Source: Brevibacterium picturae
GTDB lineage: Bacteria > Actinomycetota > Actinomycetes > Actinomycetales > Brevibacteriaceae
Assembly (NCBI RefSeq): GCF_900105045.1
Contig: NZ_LT629739.1
Span: 3,720,001 to 3,784,000 of the forward strand
Length of the DNA stretch: 64,000 nucleotides
Reading direction: 5' to 3'
How positions within the stretch are numbered: the first letter of the stretch is position 1; each line of letters begins with the position of its first letter. Shown piece by piece: positions 9,282 through 18,419 of this stretch. The notes beneath the pieces are model-generated. The model was not told where the DNA came from. It saw only the letters and a program-made list of their open reading frames with translations, and did no database searches. Position numbers and translations under genes: made by a program.

Positions 9282-12200
9282 GTTCCGGGCACTGAAACTG
9301 CGTAGTCCGGCACGCCGATTGCTTCGAAGTGCCGCTTCGCAGCTTTGATCTTGGCGTTCTCCGTCGGGCGGCGCTTGATCTCTTCTTCCGTGCTCTTCGT
9401 CTCACGGATCATGTAGACGCGCTCCTCGCCGTCCTCGTGCTTCACGATCGCCCAGTCCGGGTTGTACGGCCCGACGGGGGTGTCGATCTTGAACTTGTCG
9501 GGCAGCTTCATGAAGAATGTGATGTCCTCGCGGCCGTCGAGCAGTTCCGCGAACTGGCGCTCGGGGTCGGAGTCGTAAACGACGTAGTCGAAGTTCGACT
9601 TATCCGCGTTCTCCAGCTTGTACATCTGGTCGAGGAAGCGTTCCTTCTCCTCCTCGCCGTCCTTGCGCAGCTCACGGAGCTCGTAGACGGAGCCTGCGAT
9701 CTTCTCGTACTGCACACCATCGACGACGAGCTTCGCGAGTTCAGTCTGCATGATTCGCTTCGCCATTGCGATGAAGTCGTTCGGATTTGAGATGAAATCG
9801 TCCAGTCTGCCACTGCCGACGAGGACGTCGACGATGGTCTTGCGGGTAAGGGAAGTGGCCTCCTGTAACTCCCCGATGATGTCGGGTAGATCGTAGCTGC
9901 CTCGAAGTTCCTGCCTACGGGATCCGAGCTCCTGACCCTTCGCACCGCCACGAAGCACCTTCACACCCGCACGAGTGATCTGAATGCGCAACGGGTCGAT
10001 GTCCGGTGCTTCCTTGATCGCCTTTACTGAGTTCTCAATGATCTTTTCGCGGTCGACTTCGACACGATAGGTCGTGCGACGGCTAATAGTCTCCCAGAAC
10101 TTCTCGAACTCTGGGTTCGCGAACAATTGCTTGTTGAGTTTACGGGGGTGGCGCTTGCTTATGGGTTTGACGTACTTGCCGATGTTGGCGCGACTTACCA
10201 ACTCGATTACAAATGGCTCCGTCCATATGAAATCGGCGGACATATTGAGGCTGAAGTCGACCGCGTTCGGTTGGAACTTCGGTTGCACAACGCCGTCCTT
10301 GTTGATGAACCTCTGAGCGAGCAGGTGCTCCCAGATCGACACGGATCCCTCATAACCGAGGTTCTCATCGGTGAGTGCCCCGTCGGGGTTCTGCAGCGGG
10401 ATCTTTGAGAACTCCGCCTTGCGCACGCGGCCGATCTCGACGCCCGCGTCCTTGTACTCCTTCTGGAGCGCGTCGGCGAACTGATTGTACGACTCGTTCG
10501 CCACCACGGTCAGCGTCGCGATGCCACGATCGGCTACACGCTCGTAACCGCCTTCGCTCTTCGCGACCGGCAGGCGCAGACCACGTCCGAGCGTCTGGCG
10601 GCGCTCCGTCTCGGCGCCCATTTCGCGCAGGGTACAGATCTGGAAGACGTTCGGGTTGTCCCAGCCCTCGCGCAGGGCAGAGTGGCTGAAGACGAACCGT
10701 GTCGGCTCGTTGTCGTCGAGTAGACGCTCCTTGTCCTGCATGATCAGCTCATAGGCATCGTCCTCGGCCTTGGTCGTGCCTGACTTCGAGACCTCCTGGA
10801 AGCCGTCAGGTGCTCCTTTCTTGCCCTTGAGGACAGAGAAGTAGCCACGACGCAGCTCAGCCGGATCCTGCGGCAGCAGCTCCTGCCACTGCGGCGACTT
10901 GGCGCGTTCCTCTACGAACAGCTCGTCGAACCACCGCACGAACTGGCCGTTCGCATCGTTGTTGTTCGAGCCGTCGCCGAGGAAGCTCTCCACCTTGTCG
11001 ATGAAGAACAGGCTGAGCACCTTAATGCCCTTGGCACGAAGCTGCGTCTCTTTGCGCAAGTGCTCCTTGATCGTCTCGCGGATCATCTCCTTGTAGATCG
11101 CGCCCGACGAGCCGCCGATGCTCTCGCCTTGGTACAGGTAACCGTTGTGCAGGGTGAGATCAACGATTGAAGGCTCAATGCTCATCTCGTTGAGGCGCCA
11201 GCCGTCGTAGCTCGCGTTGTCCGTCAGGCGAGGATCAGACAGCTCCTGGTTCTGCTTGACGTTCACCACCCGGCGCTCAAGTGCACCGTCAGCCTTCCGG
11301 CACGACAGCTCCAGCCGGGCAACCCAGCCCTTGTCGTTCTTGACCTCGACCAGCTTGATGTACGGCGTCGCATCGGCACCCTGCTGTTGCACGTCGGCCA
11401 CCACGATCTGCTTCACCAGACCGAGGTCGTGAGCGTCGACCGGATCGAGCCGGTAGACGACGTTGCGGAGCTTCTTGTGCGTTGCGCTGTAGCGCAGGGT
11501 GAAGACAGGGTCGAGCTCCCCCACAGCCGACTGTGAAAGCTGCGACTCCATGTTCTGCGGCTCGTCCATGACGACGACTGGATGCGTCGCCTTCAGATAA
11601 TCGATTGGCTTGAGCCCATTCAGCTTGTCGCGCGTCTGGTGGATGATACGCGTCGCCGCATTGCCACGGATCGAATCGATTGTCATGACCATGATCTGCA
11701 CGTTGGTCGAGGTCGCGAACGCCTGTACCTCCTCAGCCGTCTTACCGCTGTAGACCGACGAGTCGAACGTGATGTTGCGCTTCTTGTACAGGTTCTCAAA
11801 GTGCGAACGCATGAGCCGGATGCTCGTGTTCACACCCTCACGGATGGCCACACTCGGCACGAGGATGACGAACTTCGTGAAGTTGTACCGCTCAGCCAGC
11901 TCGAAGATGGTGCGAAGGTACACGTACGTCTTACCCGTACCCGTCTCCATCTCAATATCGAAGTCCAGGCCGGAGTCATCGAACAGCTTCGACGCAACCT
12001 CGAGACCATTCCGATCCTGCACGCGCTGCAGGTTGGCAAGCACCGTGTCGTTGTCGAGAACGAGTCGGTTGCCAACAGCACCGACCTCCTGAGAGAGATC
12101 GAGATCAAACGCGGCGTTGTCAGACGCGTCTACTGCGGCTACCTGCCCACGAAGCGTCGTCTCCAGCTTCTCGGCGTCTTTCGGCTGACCATCGAGCAGG

Positions 12201-12298
12201 TCAACGACAGAGTTGATCGCATCGAGCTGGTAGGGCTGACTGGCGTCAAACTTGAATCTGCTACCCACTGTGTTGTCTCCCATGATCAGGCCGTCCAT
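9269..12298 (-). CDS. res: Type III restriction-like helicase-endonuclease (Res)
   Basis: 1009-residue superfamily 2 helicase with a C-terminal nuclease, the cleaving subunit of type III restriction systems. Motif I is METGTGKTYVYLRT near residue 117, motif II is the Res-typical VVMDEPQNMES near 243, and conserved-helicase segments include FSHSALREGWDNPNVFQ and RQTLGRGLRLPV near 550-580. The C terminus carries a PD-(D/E)XK-like core: YNPDWAIV followed after about 13 residues by IRETKST, so it looks catalytically intact. The ATG at 12298 overlaps the Mod stop by 13 bp; a second in-frame ATG at 12283 lies just after that stop and is an alternative. Works with the upstream methyltransferase, cleaving DNA when recognition sites are unmethylated (family knowledge). 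Part of a coupled four-gene chain. Confidence 0.88.
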   Translation of the reverse strand: MDGLIMGDNTVGSRFKFDASQPYQLDAINSVVDLLDGQPKDAEKLETTLRGQVAAVDASDNAAFDLDLSQEVGAVGNRLVLDNDTVLANLQRVQDRNGLEVASKLFDDSGLDFDIEMETGTGKTYVYLRTIFELAERYNFTKFVILVPSVAIREGVNTSIRLMRSHFENLYKKRNITFDSSVYSGKTAEEVQAFATSTNVQIMVMTIDSIRGNAATRIIHQTRDKLNGLKPIDYLKATHPVVVMDEPQNMESQLSQSAVGELDPVFTLRYSATHKKLRNVVYRLDPVDAHDLGLVKQIVVADVQQQGADATPYIKLVEVKNDKGWVARLELSCRKADGALERRVVNVKQNQELSDPRLTDNASYDGWRLNEMSIEPSIVDLTLHNGYLYQGESIGGSSGAIYKEMIRETIKEHLRKETQLRAKGIKVLSLFFIDKVESFLGDGSNNNDANGQFVRWFDELFVEERAKSPQWQELLPQDPAELRRGYFSVLKGKKGAPDGFQEVSKSGTTKAEDDAYELIMQDKERLLDDNEPTRFVFSHSALREGWDNPNVFQICTLREMGAETERRQTLGRGLRLPVAKSEGGYERVADRGIATLTVVANESYNQFADALQKEYKDAGVEIGRVRKAEFSKIPLQNPDGALTDENLGYEGSVSIWEHLLAQRFINKDGVVQPKFQPNAVDFSLNMSADFIWTEPFVIELVSRANIGKYVKPISKRHPRKLNKQLFANPEFEKFWETISRRTTYRVEVDREKIIENSVKAIKEAPDIDPLRIQITRAGVKVLRGGAKGQELGSRRQELRGSYDLPDIIGELQEATSLTRKTIVDVLVGSGRLDDFISNPNDFIAMAKRIMQTELAKLVVDGVQYEKIAGSVYELRELRKDGEEEKERFLDQMYKLENADKSNFDYVVYDSDPERQFAELLDGREDITFFMKLPDKFKIDTPVGPYNPDWAIVKHEDGEERVYMIRETKSTEEEIKRRPTENAKIKAAKRHFEAIGVPDYAVSVPGTWRI

Positions 12299-14226
12299 AC
12301 CTCGATGCCCTTGCTCTTGCAGAGCTGAGCCAGATTGGTCTTCAACTGATCGTCTCCCTGGAAGGCATCCTCGAGCACGATCAGGCGAGCAGGATCTTCG
12401 TCCACCACGGCACGCAGTTGCTCGAGCGTCGGCTTGACGTGCTCGTCCAGGTACGCATGCACGACGCCCTCGCCCACCGTGCGCAGGTTGAGGCCGGCCA
12501 CAACGACCGGGGCAATCTTCTCAGTCAGCGAATAGCCCTGCTTCAGGAGGATCTCCGTTAGGAGGTCGTCCGCCAAAGCGTCGTCCGAGCTACTTGACAC
12601 GCGCAGATCGAAGAGGTGCTGCTCGAGTTCCGTCCGATCAACGTCGCTTGAGACTTTCCACTTGGAGAAGCTCGTATCCGCTAGCAAAAAAGCTCGGAAG
12701 CCGGTGTCAATAGTTTGGCTCGCAAGCTCCGAATCCAGTTTGTAGCAAGCAAGCGACAGCCTGGCCCGTGCAACCGCTGAGAGCGTTTCGAGGCCCGACC
12801 TCCGCGCCTCAGAAGCCTCCGTGGTCGGCTCGGGTAGTTGCACTTGGATCCAACGCCGGTTGCCCGAGTCATCTGCATTCGCAGCCAAAACAGCATGTCC
12901 GGTGGACCCAGAGCCCGCGAAGAAGTCCAGCACGATATCGTCCGCGTCCGGGCGGGTCGCGAGTGCGATGATCTTCTTGATGAGGTCAACGGGCTTCGGG
13001 TGGTCGAACATCGACTTACCGAACAGTTGACGCACTTCACGCGTGCCAGCCTCGGTGCGCACTTCAGTCTCATCCCAGATCGTCTTCGCTTTCTGGGTCG
13101 ACCTCCTGTTCTTCTCGTAGACGTTCCATCCTCCCGTGCGTACGGCCTTCGCTACTATTTGCGACGCGTCGGGGTCGCCCTGCACGATGTTCTGTCCGGC
13201 CTTCGTTGTGCCCCATCGCCAACAACTATCGTTCCCTTGGCTGTTGTGTGGGTACACTTCCAGTGTATGCCGGTCGTCCAACTCAAGACTGACCGAGGCG
13301 TATCCATTCGAGTCCACGTTGTTTGGATCAACGTAGAACGGGTAGAAGAGGTTGGGGCGGTTCGCTCGGTTGAAGCGTGGGTTGCGGTTCCTGAGCTCTC
13401 GGCACTCGTAACGGCCGAGCCCATCCTGGAACCGTAACGAATTGTCGATCTTCGGCAGTTCGTAAATGCCCGCGTCCGAGTAACGACGCGCGTAGATCAG
13501 CACGTACTCATGAGTCTGCGCCAGGGGAAGGTAATCCCGTCCGCCCTTGTTGGCTTGAGTCACCACCTGGGCCACGAAGTTTGCCTCGCCGAACACTTCA
13601 TCGCACAGCTGGCGAAGTCGCGGTGCCTCGTTGTCATCGATGCTGATGGCTATGACGCCCTCTGGTGTTAGGAGGTTCCGCGCCAGCTTCAAGCGCGGAT
13701 ACATCATGTTGAGCCAGTTCGAGTGGTAACGCCCCTCGGTATCCGCGTTGGTCGAGAGATTCTTGCCCTCCTCGTTCAACTGGCGCGTCCACTCAAGGTA
13801 GGTATCGAGACCTTCTTTGTAGTTGTCCGGATAGACGAAGTCATTGCCAGTGTTATACGGAGGATCGATGTAGATCATCTTGATCTTGGCGTGGTAGTGC
13901 TTTTGCAGGATCTTCAGCACCTCGAGGTTGTCGCCCTCGATGAACACGTTCTTGGTGGTATCCCAGTCCTTCGAGTTATCGACGTCTGGTCGCAGCGTTG
14001 CCGTCGTCGGCTCCTGAGCCGCACGCAGGGCGCGCTTCTTGCCAGGCCAGAACAGCCCGAAGCGTTCACTGCTGTCGGTTGCGTCGCCGTCCAGCAGCTC
14101 CTTGAACTTCTCCACGTCCACCTTGCCGTCGGCGATGACCTCGGGCATGAGCTCGGCCAGCTGGGCGGCCAGTTCGGTCTGGAAATTCGGGGTGGCAGAT
14201 GGTGTCTCGTGGACTTCTTCGCTCAT
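12286..14226 (-). CDS. mod: Type III-like N6-adenine DNA methyltransferase (Mod)
   Basis: 646-residue site-specific methyltransferase. The catalytic motif DPPYNTGNDF is at 121-130 and the S-adenosylmethionine motif LDFFAGSGSTGHA lies near 430, the order typical of beta-class N6-adenine enzymes such as type III Mod. The roughly 300 residues between them contain the target-recognition region. The N-terminal 90 residues (LAELMPEVIADGKVDVEKFKELL) match Mod proteins of COG2189 type. It methylates host recognition sites and also provides DNA recognition for Res. The start at 14226 follows a purine-rich stretch (GAAAG) and lies 74 bp after the SNF2 gene. Recognition sequence cannot be read from the gene. 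Confidence 0.88.
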   Translation of the reverse strand: MSEEVHETPSATPNFQTELAAQLAELMPEVIADGKVDVEKFKELLDGDATDSSERFGLFWPGKKRALRAAQEPTTATLRPDVDNSKDWDTTKNVFIEGDNLEVLKILQKHYHAKIKMIYIDPPYNTGNDFVYPDNYKEGLDTYLEWTRQLNEEGKNLSTNADTEGRYHSNWLNMMYPRLKLARNLLTPEGVIAISIDDNEAPRLRQLCDEVFGEANFVAQVVTQANKGGRDYLPLAQTHEYVLIYARRYSDAGIYELPKIDNSLRFQDGLGRYECRELRNRNPRFNRANRPNLFYPFYVDPNNVDSNGYASVSLELDDRHTLEVYPHNSQGNDSCWRWGTTKAGQNIVQGDPDASQIVAKAVRTGGWNVYEKNRRSTQKAKTIWDETEVRTEAGTREVRQLFGKSMFDHPKPVDLIKKIIALATRPDADDIVLDFFAGSGSTGHAVLAANADDSGNRRWIQVQLPEPTTEASEARRSGLETLSAVARARLSLACYKLDSELASQTIDTGFRAFLLADTSFSKWKVSSDVDRTELEQHLFDLRVSSSSDDALADDLLTEILLKQGYSLTEKIAPVVVAGLNLRTVGEGVVHAYLDEHVKPTLEQLRAVVDEDPARLIVLEDAFQGDDQLKTNLAQLCKSKGIEVWTA

Positions 14227-14300
14227 CGGGTCTTTCGCTTTCTTCGGCTTAGCAATTTCGATGTCTATTGTGAATTTTCTTCGTTACGATCTGGTGCGGG

Positions 14301-17270
14301 TCAGGGGACGATTCGCCAACGAATTGCGAAGAGGTGTTCTCTGCATTGGGTGCCTTGCAGAGATTGTTCGATCATGTCGAGTTTCTCGTCGATCTCGTCC
14401 TGCAACTTGCGGCGTGCATCACGGAAATCATCGTCGGCTTGGTCTGCTCGTCGTTCCCATTTGCGGGCCTCGCGCTTAAGGCGGAGCTGTTCCATCGGGT
14501 CGTCCGCTTGTCTGGCTGACTTACGCGCCTCCTTCTCCTTGGTGCGGTACTCACGGATCTTGCCTTCGTGCTCGGCCTTTCGATCTTGCTGGTTGCGATA
14601 CAGCAGCTCTTCCTGCTCATCGTAGTAGCGGGAGTTACGACCTTGGACTTCTTTCTCTAGCTCGGTGAGCCGGGAATTCAATTGCGGCTCCAGCTTCGTG
14701 ACATCCACTGCGACCGGTTGTGTTCCCACCTCGGGGCAGGTGAGGGCGAGTACGTCGGCGACGTACTCCTCATCGAGGTACTGACCACAGTCGGTCATAC
14801 CTCCCGCGAGCATGTACGACTCGGAGATGTCCTCATCGCGAGCCTGCATCGTGAATGTCACCAGATTGACGGTGAGTTCGCCGCTCTGACCCGCGAGCGC
14901 TTTCACCGCGTTGCTGGCACGTTTCGATTGGCTGAGGCAGAAGGTCAACTCTCGCTGTGGCGTATCGTGGTTCCCAGCGGTAGTTGTGACGTGCTGCGCG
15001 AGTGAGCTGGCATATCTGTACTGGTGTGCGCTCGGGAGAGGCTTGGACTTGAAGAAGTAGCGACCAGTCGGTGCGCCCGTCGTTGGCGCTTCATGCAGGA
15101 CGAACGTACGTCCGTCTTCCTCGAACGTCGCGACGTTCCGTAGCTCGTGCCGCGTGACCGCCAGGAGCAGGCGCTCGAACTTGTTGAGCACCTCACCGGA
15201 CTGCTGGTCGTACGCCTTCAGGCGATCCTGAACATGCGGGTCGAGGTTGTCGAAGACTTTCGCCTTTGCGCTGGACATCTCTTTCGAGATTTCGCCAGCG
15301 TATCGCTCTTCGAGGTCTTTGAACGCAACGTCGATCTCCCCAGCGGTCTTGCATCGGGTGAGGATGTCGCTGATCCGTTTCTCGAAGTCGAGACCGTCCT
15401 CGACGGCTCCGAGTACTTCGTCGCTCGCACCGAACACGCTTGAGAACAGTTGGAACTTGTTGGTCAGCAGTTCCAGGATGCGCTGCTCGGCGACGTTGCC
15501 TTTGTTCGAGAAGTTTACGACAACGACGTTGTGTTTCTGCCCAAACCGGTGCACGCGCCCGATGCGCTGCTCGACGCGCTGCGGGTTCCACGGTAGGTCG
15601 TAGTTGACCAGCATCGAGCAGAACTGCAGATTGATACCCTCGGCTGCGGCTTCAGTGGCGATCATAATCTTGCCGTGGTCACGGAAGTAGTCCACGAGTG
15701 CCTTGCGTCGATCAATAGCGTGGATGCCGGTGATCAGGTCGCCGTCCTGGTTCGCCTGTAGCCACTCCTTGTAGATCGCGGACTGCTGGGGCGAATCGTT
15801 CGAGCCGTTGAACAGCACAAGCCCCTCGCCACGGCCTGCTTCTGTGAGCGTCCGGGCGATGTACTCCTGCGTCTTGGTTGAATCGGTGAAGATGATGGCC
15901 TTCTCGGCGGCACCGAGCTCGCGGAGCCGCTCGAAGCCCCTATCGAGCGCTTCGCCCAGCCTGACTGCCTTCTGGTTGACCGTGATCGACCGTGCCAGCT
16001 CGGCGTACTCGCGGAGTTCGTCGACCTCGGCACGCATGCGTTTGAGCGTGTCGTCATCGAGGTGTGCCGTTTTTGGTTGAGTCGTCGTCTCCTCGGCGTC
16101 CTCGACGATCTCTTCCTCGAGCTCGTCGACCGCCTCGAAGTCCGCGATGAACAGCCCACCGCGGTTGTCGCGACGCTTGCCGGCAGCAACTTCGTCGGCA
16201 AGACGGGTGGCAATGTTTTCGAGCGTGCTTGCGACCGCGTACGTGGACGAGCCTAGACGCTTGCGAATAATTAGGGCAGAGAGATGGCGCTGCGATCCCG
16301 CGAAAGCGAACAATTCATCGCGCTGCAGGTAGTCGTTGACGAGATTGTACAGACGCACCTCGTCCGGCGACGGAGTGAACTCCATAGTCAGCGGCATGCG
16401 CTGTGTGAAGCGGATATATTTGCTCGCGTCCTTCCGGAGCGTGCGCTTCGATATCGACGCCACGCGCTCGACCAGGTCGTCGTCTCCGGTCAGATCGCGG
16501 TTCTTGATGTAACGCTCGCGGAATGCATCGAGCGAGTAGAAGTATTCCGGGTCGAAGATCGACACGAGCCCGTATAGCTCTTCGAGCTTGTTCTGGAGCG
16601 GTGTCGCTGTCAGGAGTATTGTCTTGTGTGCGCCGTGAGCTACGTGCGAGACAGCTTCCGCCATCTTTGCTTTGCCGTTCCAGAAGCTGCGCAGCCGGTG
16701 GGCTTCGTCTGCCACTATGAGGTCCCAGGCCTTCAGCAGTGAAGTCTCGTGACGAAAGACGAACTCGTACGAGCAGATCAGCACCTCGTGCGACCGCGTG
16801 TCGGCTTTGGCGAGTAGCGTGTCCTTTGACTTCGCGTCAAGGATCGAGGACGGGATCAGGAACTTCTCATGCAACTCCTGCTGCCACTGCTGCCGCAGAC
16901 TCGAAGGGGCGACGATGAGAACCCGCCGCTTGCGCTCGGCCCAGTACTGCGAGATGACAATGCCCGCCTCGATCGTCTTGCCGAGGCCCACCTCGTCCGC
17001 CAGGATTACGCCCGGCAGGAACGGCGTCTGGAGCGCGAACAGCGCTGCGTCGATCTGATGCGGCTTTGGTTCGACCTGTGCATCGAACAGCAGGCCCGCC
17101 AGCTTACCCACATGATCGTTTGTGTAGCTGCGCTGCAGCTCATGTGCGAAGTACTTCGACTGGTAGTCGGTTAGGGGTGAGTATGTCTGTACGTCGTCGT
17201 GAAGTTCGTACTGGTCACCGCCGCCAGAAGGGGCTTCTTTCGAAAGCGCATGCGTGATCTCGTAGTGCAT
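14301..17270 (-). CDS. SNF2/HepA-type helicase-related protein of the restriction operon
   Basis: About 989 residues of a Swi2/Snf2-family ATPase. Motif I DEVGLGKTIEAGIVIS is near residue 95, the DEAH box VADEAHRLRSF near 187, LLTATPLQNKLEELYGL follows, and the C-terminal helicase lobe ends with EQRIGRVHRFGQ near 575. The last 130 residues are a highly charged, probably coiled-coil region. These enzymes translocate on double-stranded DNA and remodel DNA-protein complexes. The frame opens at TTG 17324, but ATG 17270 is preceded by GAGGGG at 9-nt spacing and is preferred. It heads the operon. Helicases of this type are commonly found beside Mod/Res pairs in actinobacteria (general knowledge); a small DUF4391 gene often seen with them is not present here. 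Confidence 0.85.
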   Translation of the reverse strand: MHYEITHALSKEAPSGGGDQYELHDDVQTYSPLTDYQSKYFAHELQRSYTNDHVGKLAGLLFDAQVEPKPHQIDAALFALQTPFLPGVILADEVGLGKTIEAGIVISQYWAERKRRVLIVAPSSLRQQWQQELHEKFLIPSSILDAKSKDTLLAKADTRSHEVLICSYEFVFRHETSLLKAWDLIVADEAHRLRSFWNGKAKMAEAVSHVAHGAHKTILLTATPLQNKLEELYGLVSIFDPEYFYSLDAFRERYIKNRDLTGDDDLVERVASISKRTLRKDASKYIRFTQRMPLTMEFTPSPDEVRLYNLVNDYLQRDELFAFAGSQRHLSALIIRKRLGSSTYAVASTLENIATRLADEVAAGKRRDNRGGLFIADFEAVDELEEEIVEDAEETTTQPKTAHLDDDTLKRMRAEVDELREYAELARSITVNQKAVRLGEALDRGFERLRELGAAEKAIIFTDSTKTQEYIARTLTEAGRGEGLVLFNGSNDSPQQSAIYKEWLQANQDGDLITGIHAIDRRKALVDYFRDHGKIMIATEAAAEGINLQFCSMLVNYDLPWNPQRVEQRIGRVHRFGQKHNVVVVNFSNKGNVAEQRILELLTNKFQLFSSVFGASDEVLGAVEDGLDFEKRISDILTRCKTAGEIDVAFKDLEERYAGEISKEMSSAKAKVFDNLDPHVQDRLKAYDQQSGEVLNKFERLLLAVTRHELRNVATFEEDGRTFVLHEAPTTGAPTGRYFFKSKPLPSAHQYRYASSLAQHVTTTAGNHDTPQRELTFCLSQSKRASNAVKALAGQSGELTVNLVTFTMQARDEDISESYMLAGGMTDCGQYLDEEYVADVLALTCPEVGTQPVAVDVTKLEPQLNSRLTELEKEVQGRNSRYYDEQEELLYRNQQDRKAEHEGKIREYRTKEKEARKSARQADDPMEQLRLKREARKWERRADQADDDFRDARRKLQDEIDEKLDMIEQSLQGTQCREHLFAIRWRIVP

Positions 17271-17400
17271 CAGACTGAACCCCTCTGCGCCTGAAGCGCT
17301 ACTCCAATACTTCACCTGTCGCAAACAGTACTTTACAAGCGCTGCAGAGCGAATCGCGGCAAAATGAGGTTAGATGGAACTGTTGTGTCCTGTTTGTTAC

Positions 17401-18375
17401 TCACACAGTCAGCACAACCTTCCCCGTAGTCTCACGCCCCTCCAGCGCCCGATGAGCATCCGCAGCATCAGCCAGCGGGAACGTTGCACCCACCCGGAAG
17501 TTCAACCACCCGTGCTCAATCCCGTTGAACAACATCGCCGAGCGCTTTGCCAATTCTTCCGATGAGCGGACGAACCAAGCAAGCGATGGCCGGGAAAGGA
17601 AGATGCCGCCCGAAGAGTTCAACCGCTGAATGTCGAACGGCGGCACCTGTCCCGAGGCTCCACCGAAGAGCACCATCGAACCGAGTGGTTTAAGCGATGC
17701 GAGGGAGGCATCGAAGGTGTCCTTGCCGACTCCGTCGTAGGCGACCTCGACGCCCTCGCCCTCGGTGAGCTCCTTGACCTTGGCTGTGATGTCGACGTTC
17801 TCGCCGTAGAGGAACACCTCGTCCGCGCCGGCCTTGCGTGCCAGCTCAGCCTTCTCCTCGGTGCTCACGGTCGAGATGACGTTGCCGCCCAGGTGCTTGA
17901 TGATCTGGGTGAGCAGGAGTCCGACGCCTCCGGCGCCGGCGTGGACGAGTGCAGTGTGGCCTGGCTTGATCTCGTGCGAGCTTGTGGCCAGGTACTGGGC
18001 GGTCAGACCCTGCAGCGGCATCGCCGCGGCGACCTCGGTGCTCACGCCCTCGGGTACGCGCAGCAGGTTATCGGTCTTGACGACCACCTGGGTGGCATAC
18101 GACCCCGGGCCCTCGTGCCAGGCGACGCGGTCGCCGACGGACCAGCTCGCCACACCTTCGCCCACCTCGGCGATGTGACCGGTGCCCTCAGACCCGACGA
18201 TGTGCGGGTAGCTCATGGGGTACGTGCCCGAACGACGGTACGTGTCGATGAAGTTCACACCCGCGGCCGCGACGTCAACGAGGACCTCACCAGGACCGGG
18301 CTGAGGAGTGTCGATCTCATTGAATTCGAGAACCTCGGGTCCACCTGCTCGCATCGCCTGAATAGCCTGGGTCAT
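17401..18375 (-). CDS. NADPH:quinone oxidoreductase, zinc-free MDR family
   Basis: 324-residue medium-chain dehydrogenase/reductase of the quinone oxidoreductase (QorA) group, expected to reduce quinones with NADPH in the cytoplasm. N-terminal GroES-like half includes AAGVNFIDTYRRSGTYP, typical of QorA. The Rossmann half has LVHAGAGGVGLLLTQ near residue 145, and GKVVLTV closes the protein as in the family. No structural zinc cysteine cluster is visible. The gene is monocistronic and diverges from argC over about 44 bp. GGAGG precedes ATG 18375 with 4-nt spacing; an in-frame GTG at 18378 is directly upstream but too close to that site. It marks the right border of the accessory island. The physiological substrate is unknown. 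Confidence 0.85.
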   Translation of the reverse strand: MTQAIQAMRAGGPEVLEFNEIDTPQPGPGEVLVDVAAAGVNFIDTYRRSGTYPMSYPHIVGSEGTGHIAEVGEGVASWSVGDRVAWHEGPGSYATQVVVKTDNLLRVPEGVSTEVAAAMPLQGLTAQYLATSSHEIKPGHTALVHAGAGGVGLLLTQIIKHLGGNVISTVSTEEKAELARKAGADEVFLYGENVDITAKVKELTEGEGVEVAYDGVGKDTFDASLASLKPLGSMVLFGGASGQVPPFDIQRLNSSGGIFLSRPSLAWFVRSSEELAKRSAMLFNGIEHGWLNFRVGATFPLADAADAHRALEGRETTGKVVLTV

Positions 18376-18419
18376 CACGCCTCCTGCATATAATTTAATG
18401 TGCTGGTATAGTTATACAT
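18376..18419. promoter_or_regulatory. Divergent promoter with probable ArgR operator
   Basis: A very AT-rich 44-bp gap between the divergent oxidoreductase and argC genes. TATAGT at 18407-18412 fits a -10 hexamer for argC; a start about 7 nt on would fall on the argC ATG, giving a leaderless mRNA, and no Shine-Dalgarno sequence precedes that ATG. AT-rich, partly palindromic sequence (TGCATATAATTTAATGTGC and TATAGTTATACATATG) resembles ArgR boxes, and argR is in the operon. Operator assignment is inference. Confidence 0.5.

Noticed and set aside
6641-17270. DISARM or BREX system
   Set aside because: No DrmA/DrmB, PglZ or BrxC-like protein; the methyltransferase and nuclease are type III Mod and Res.
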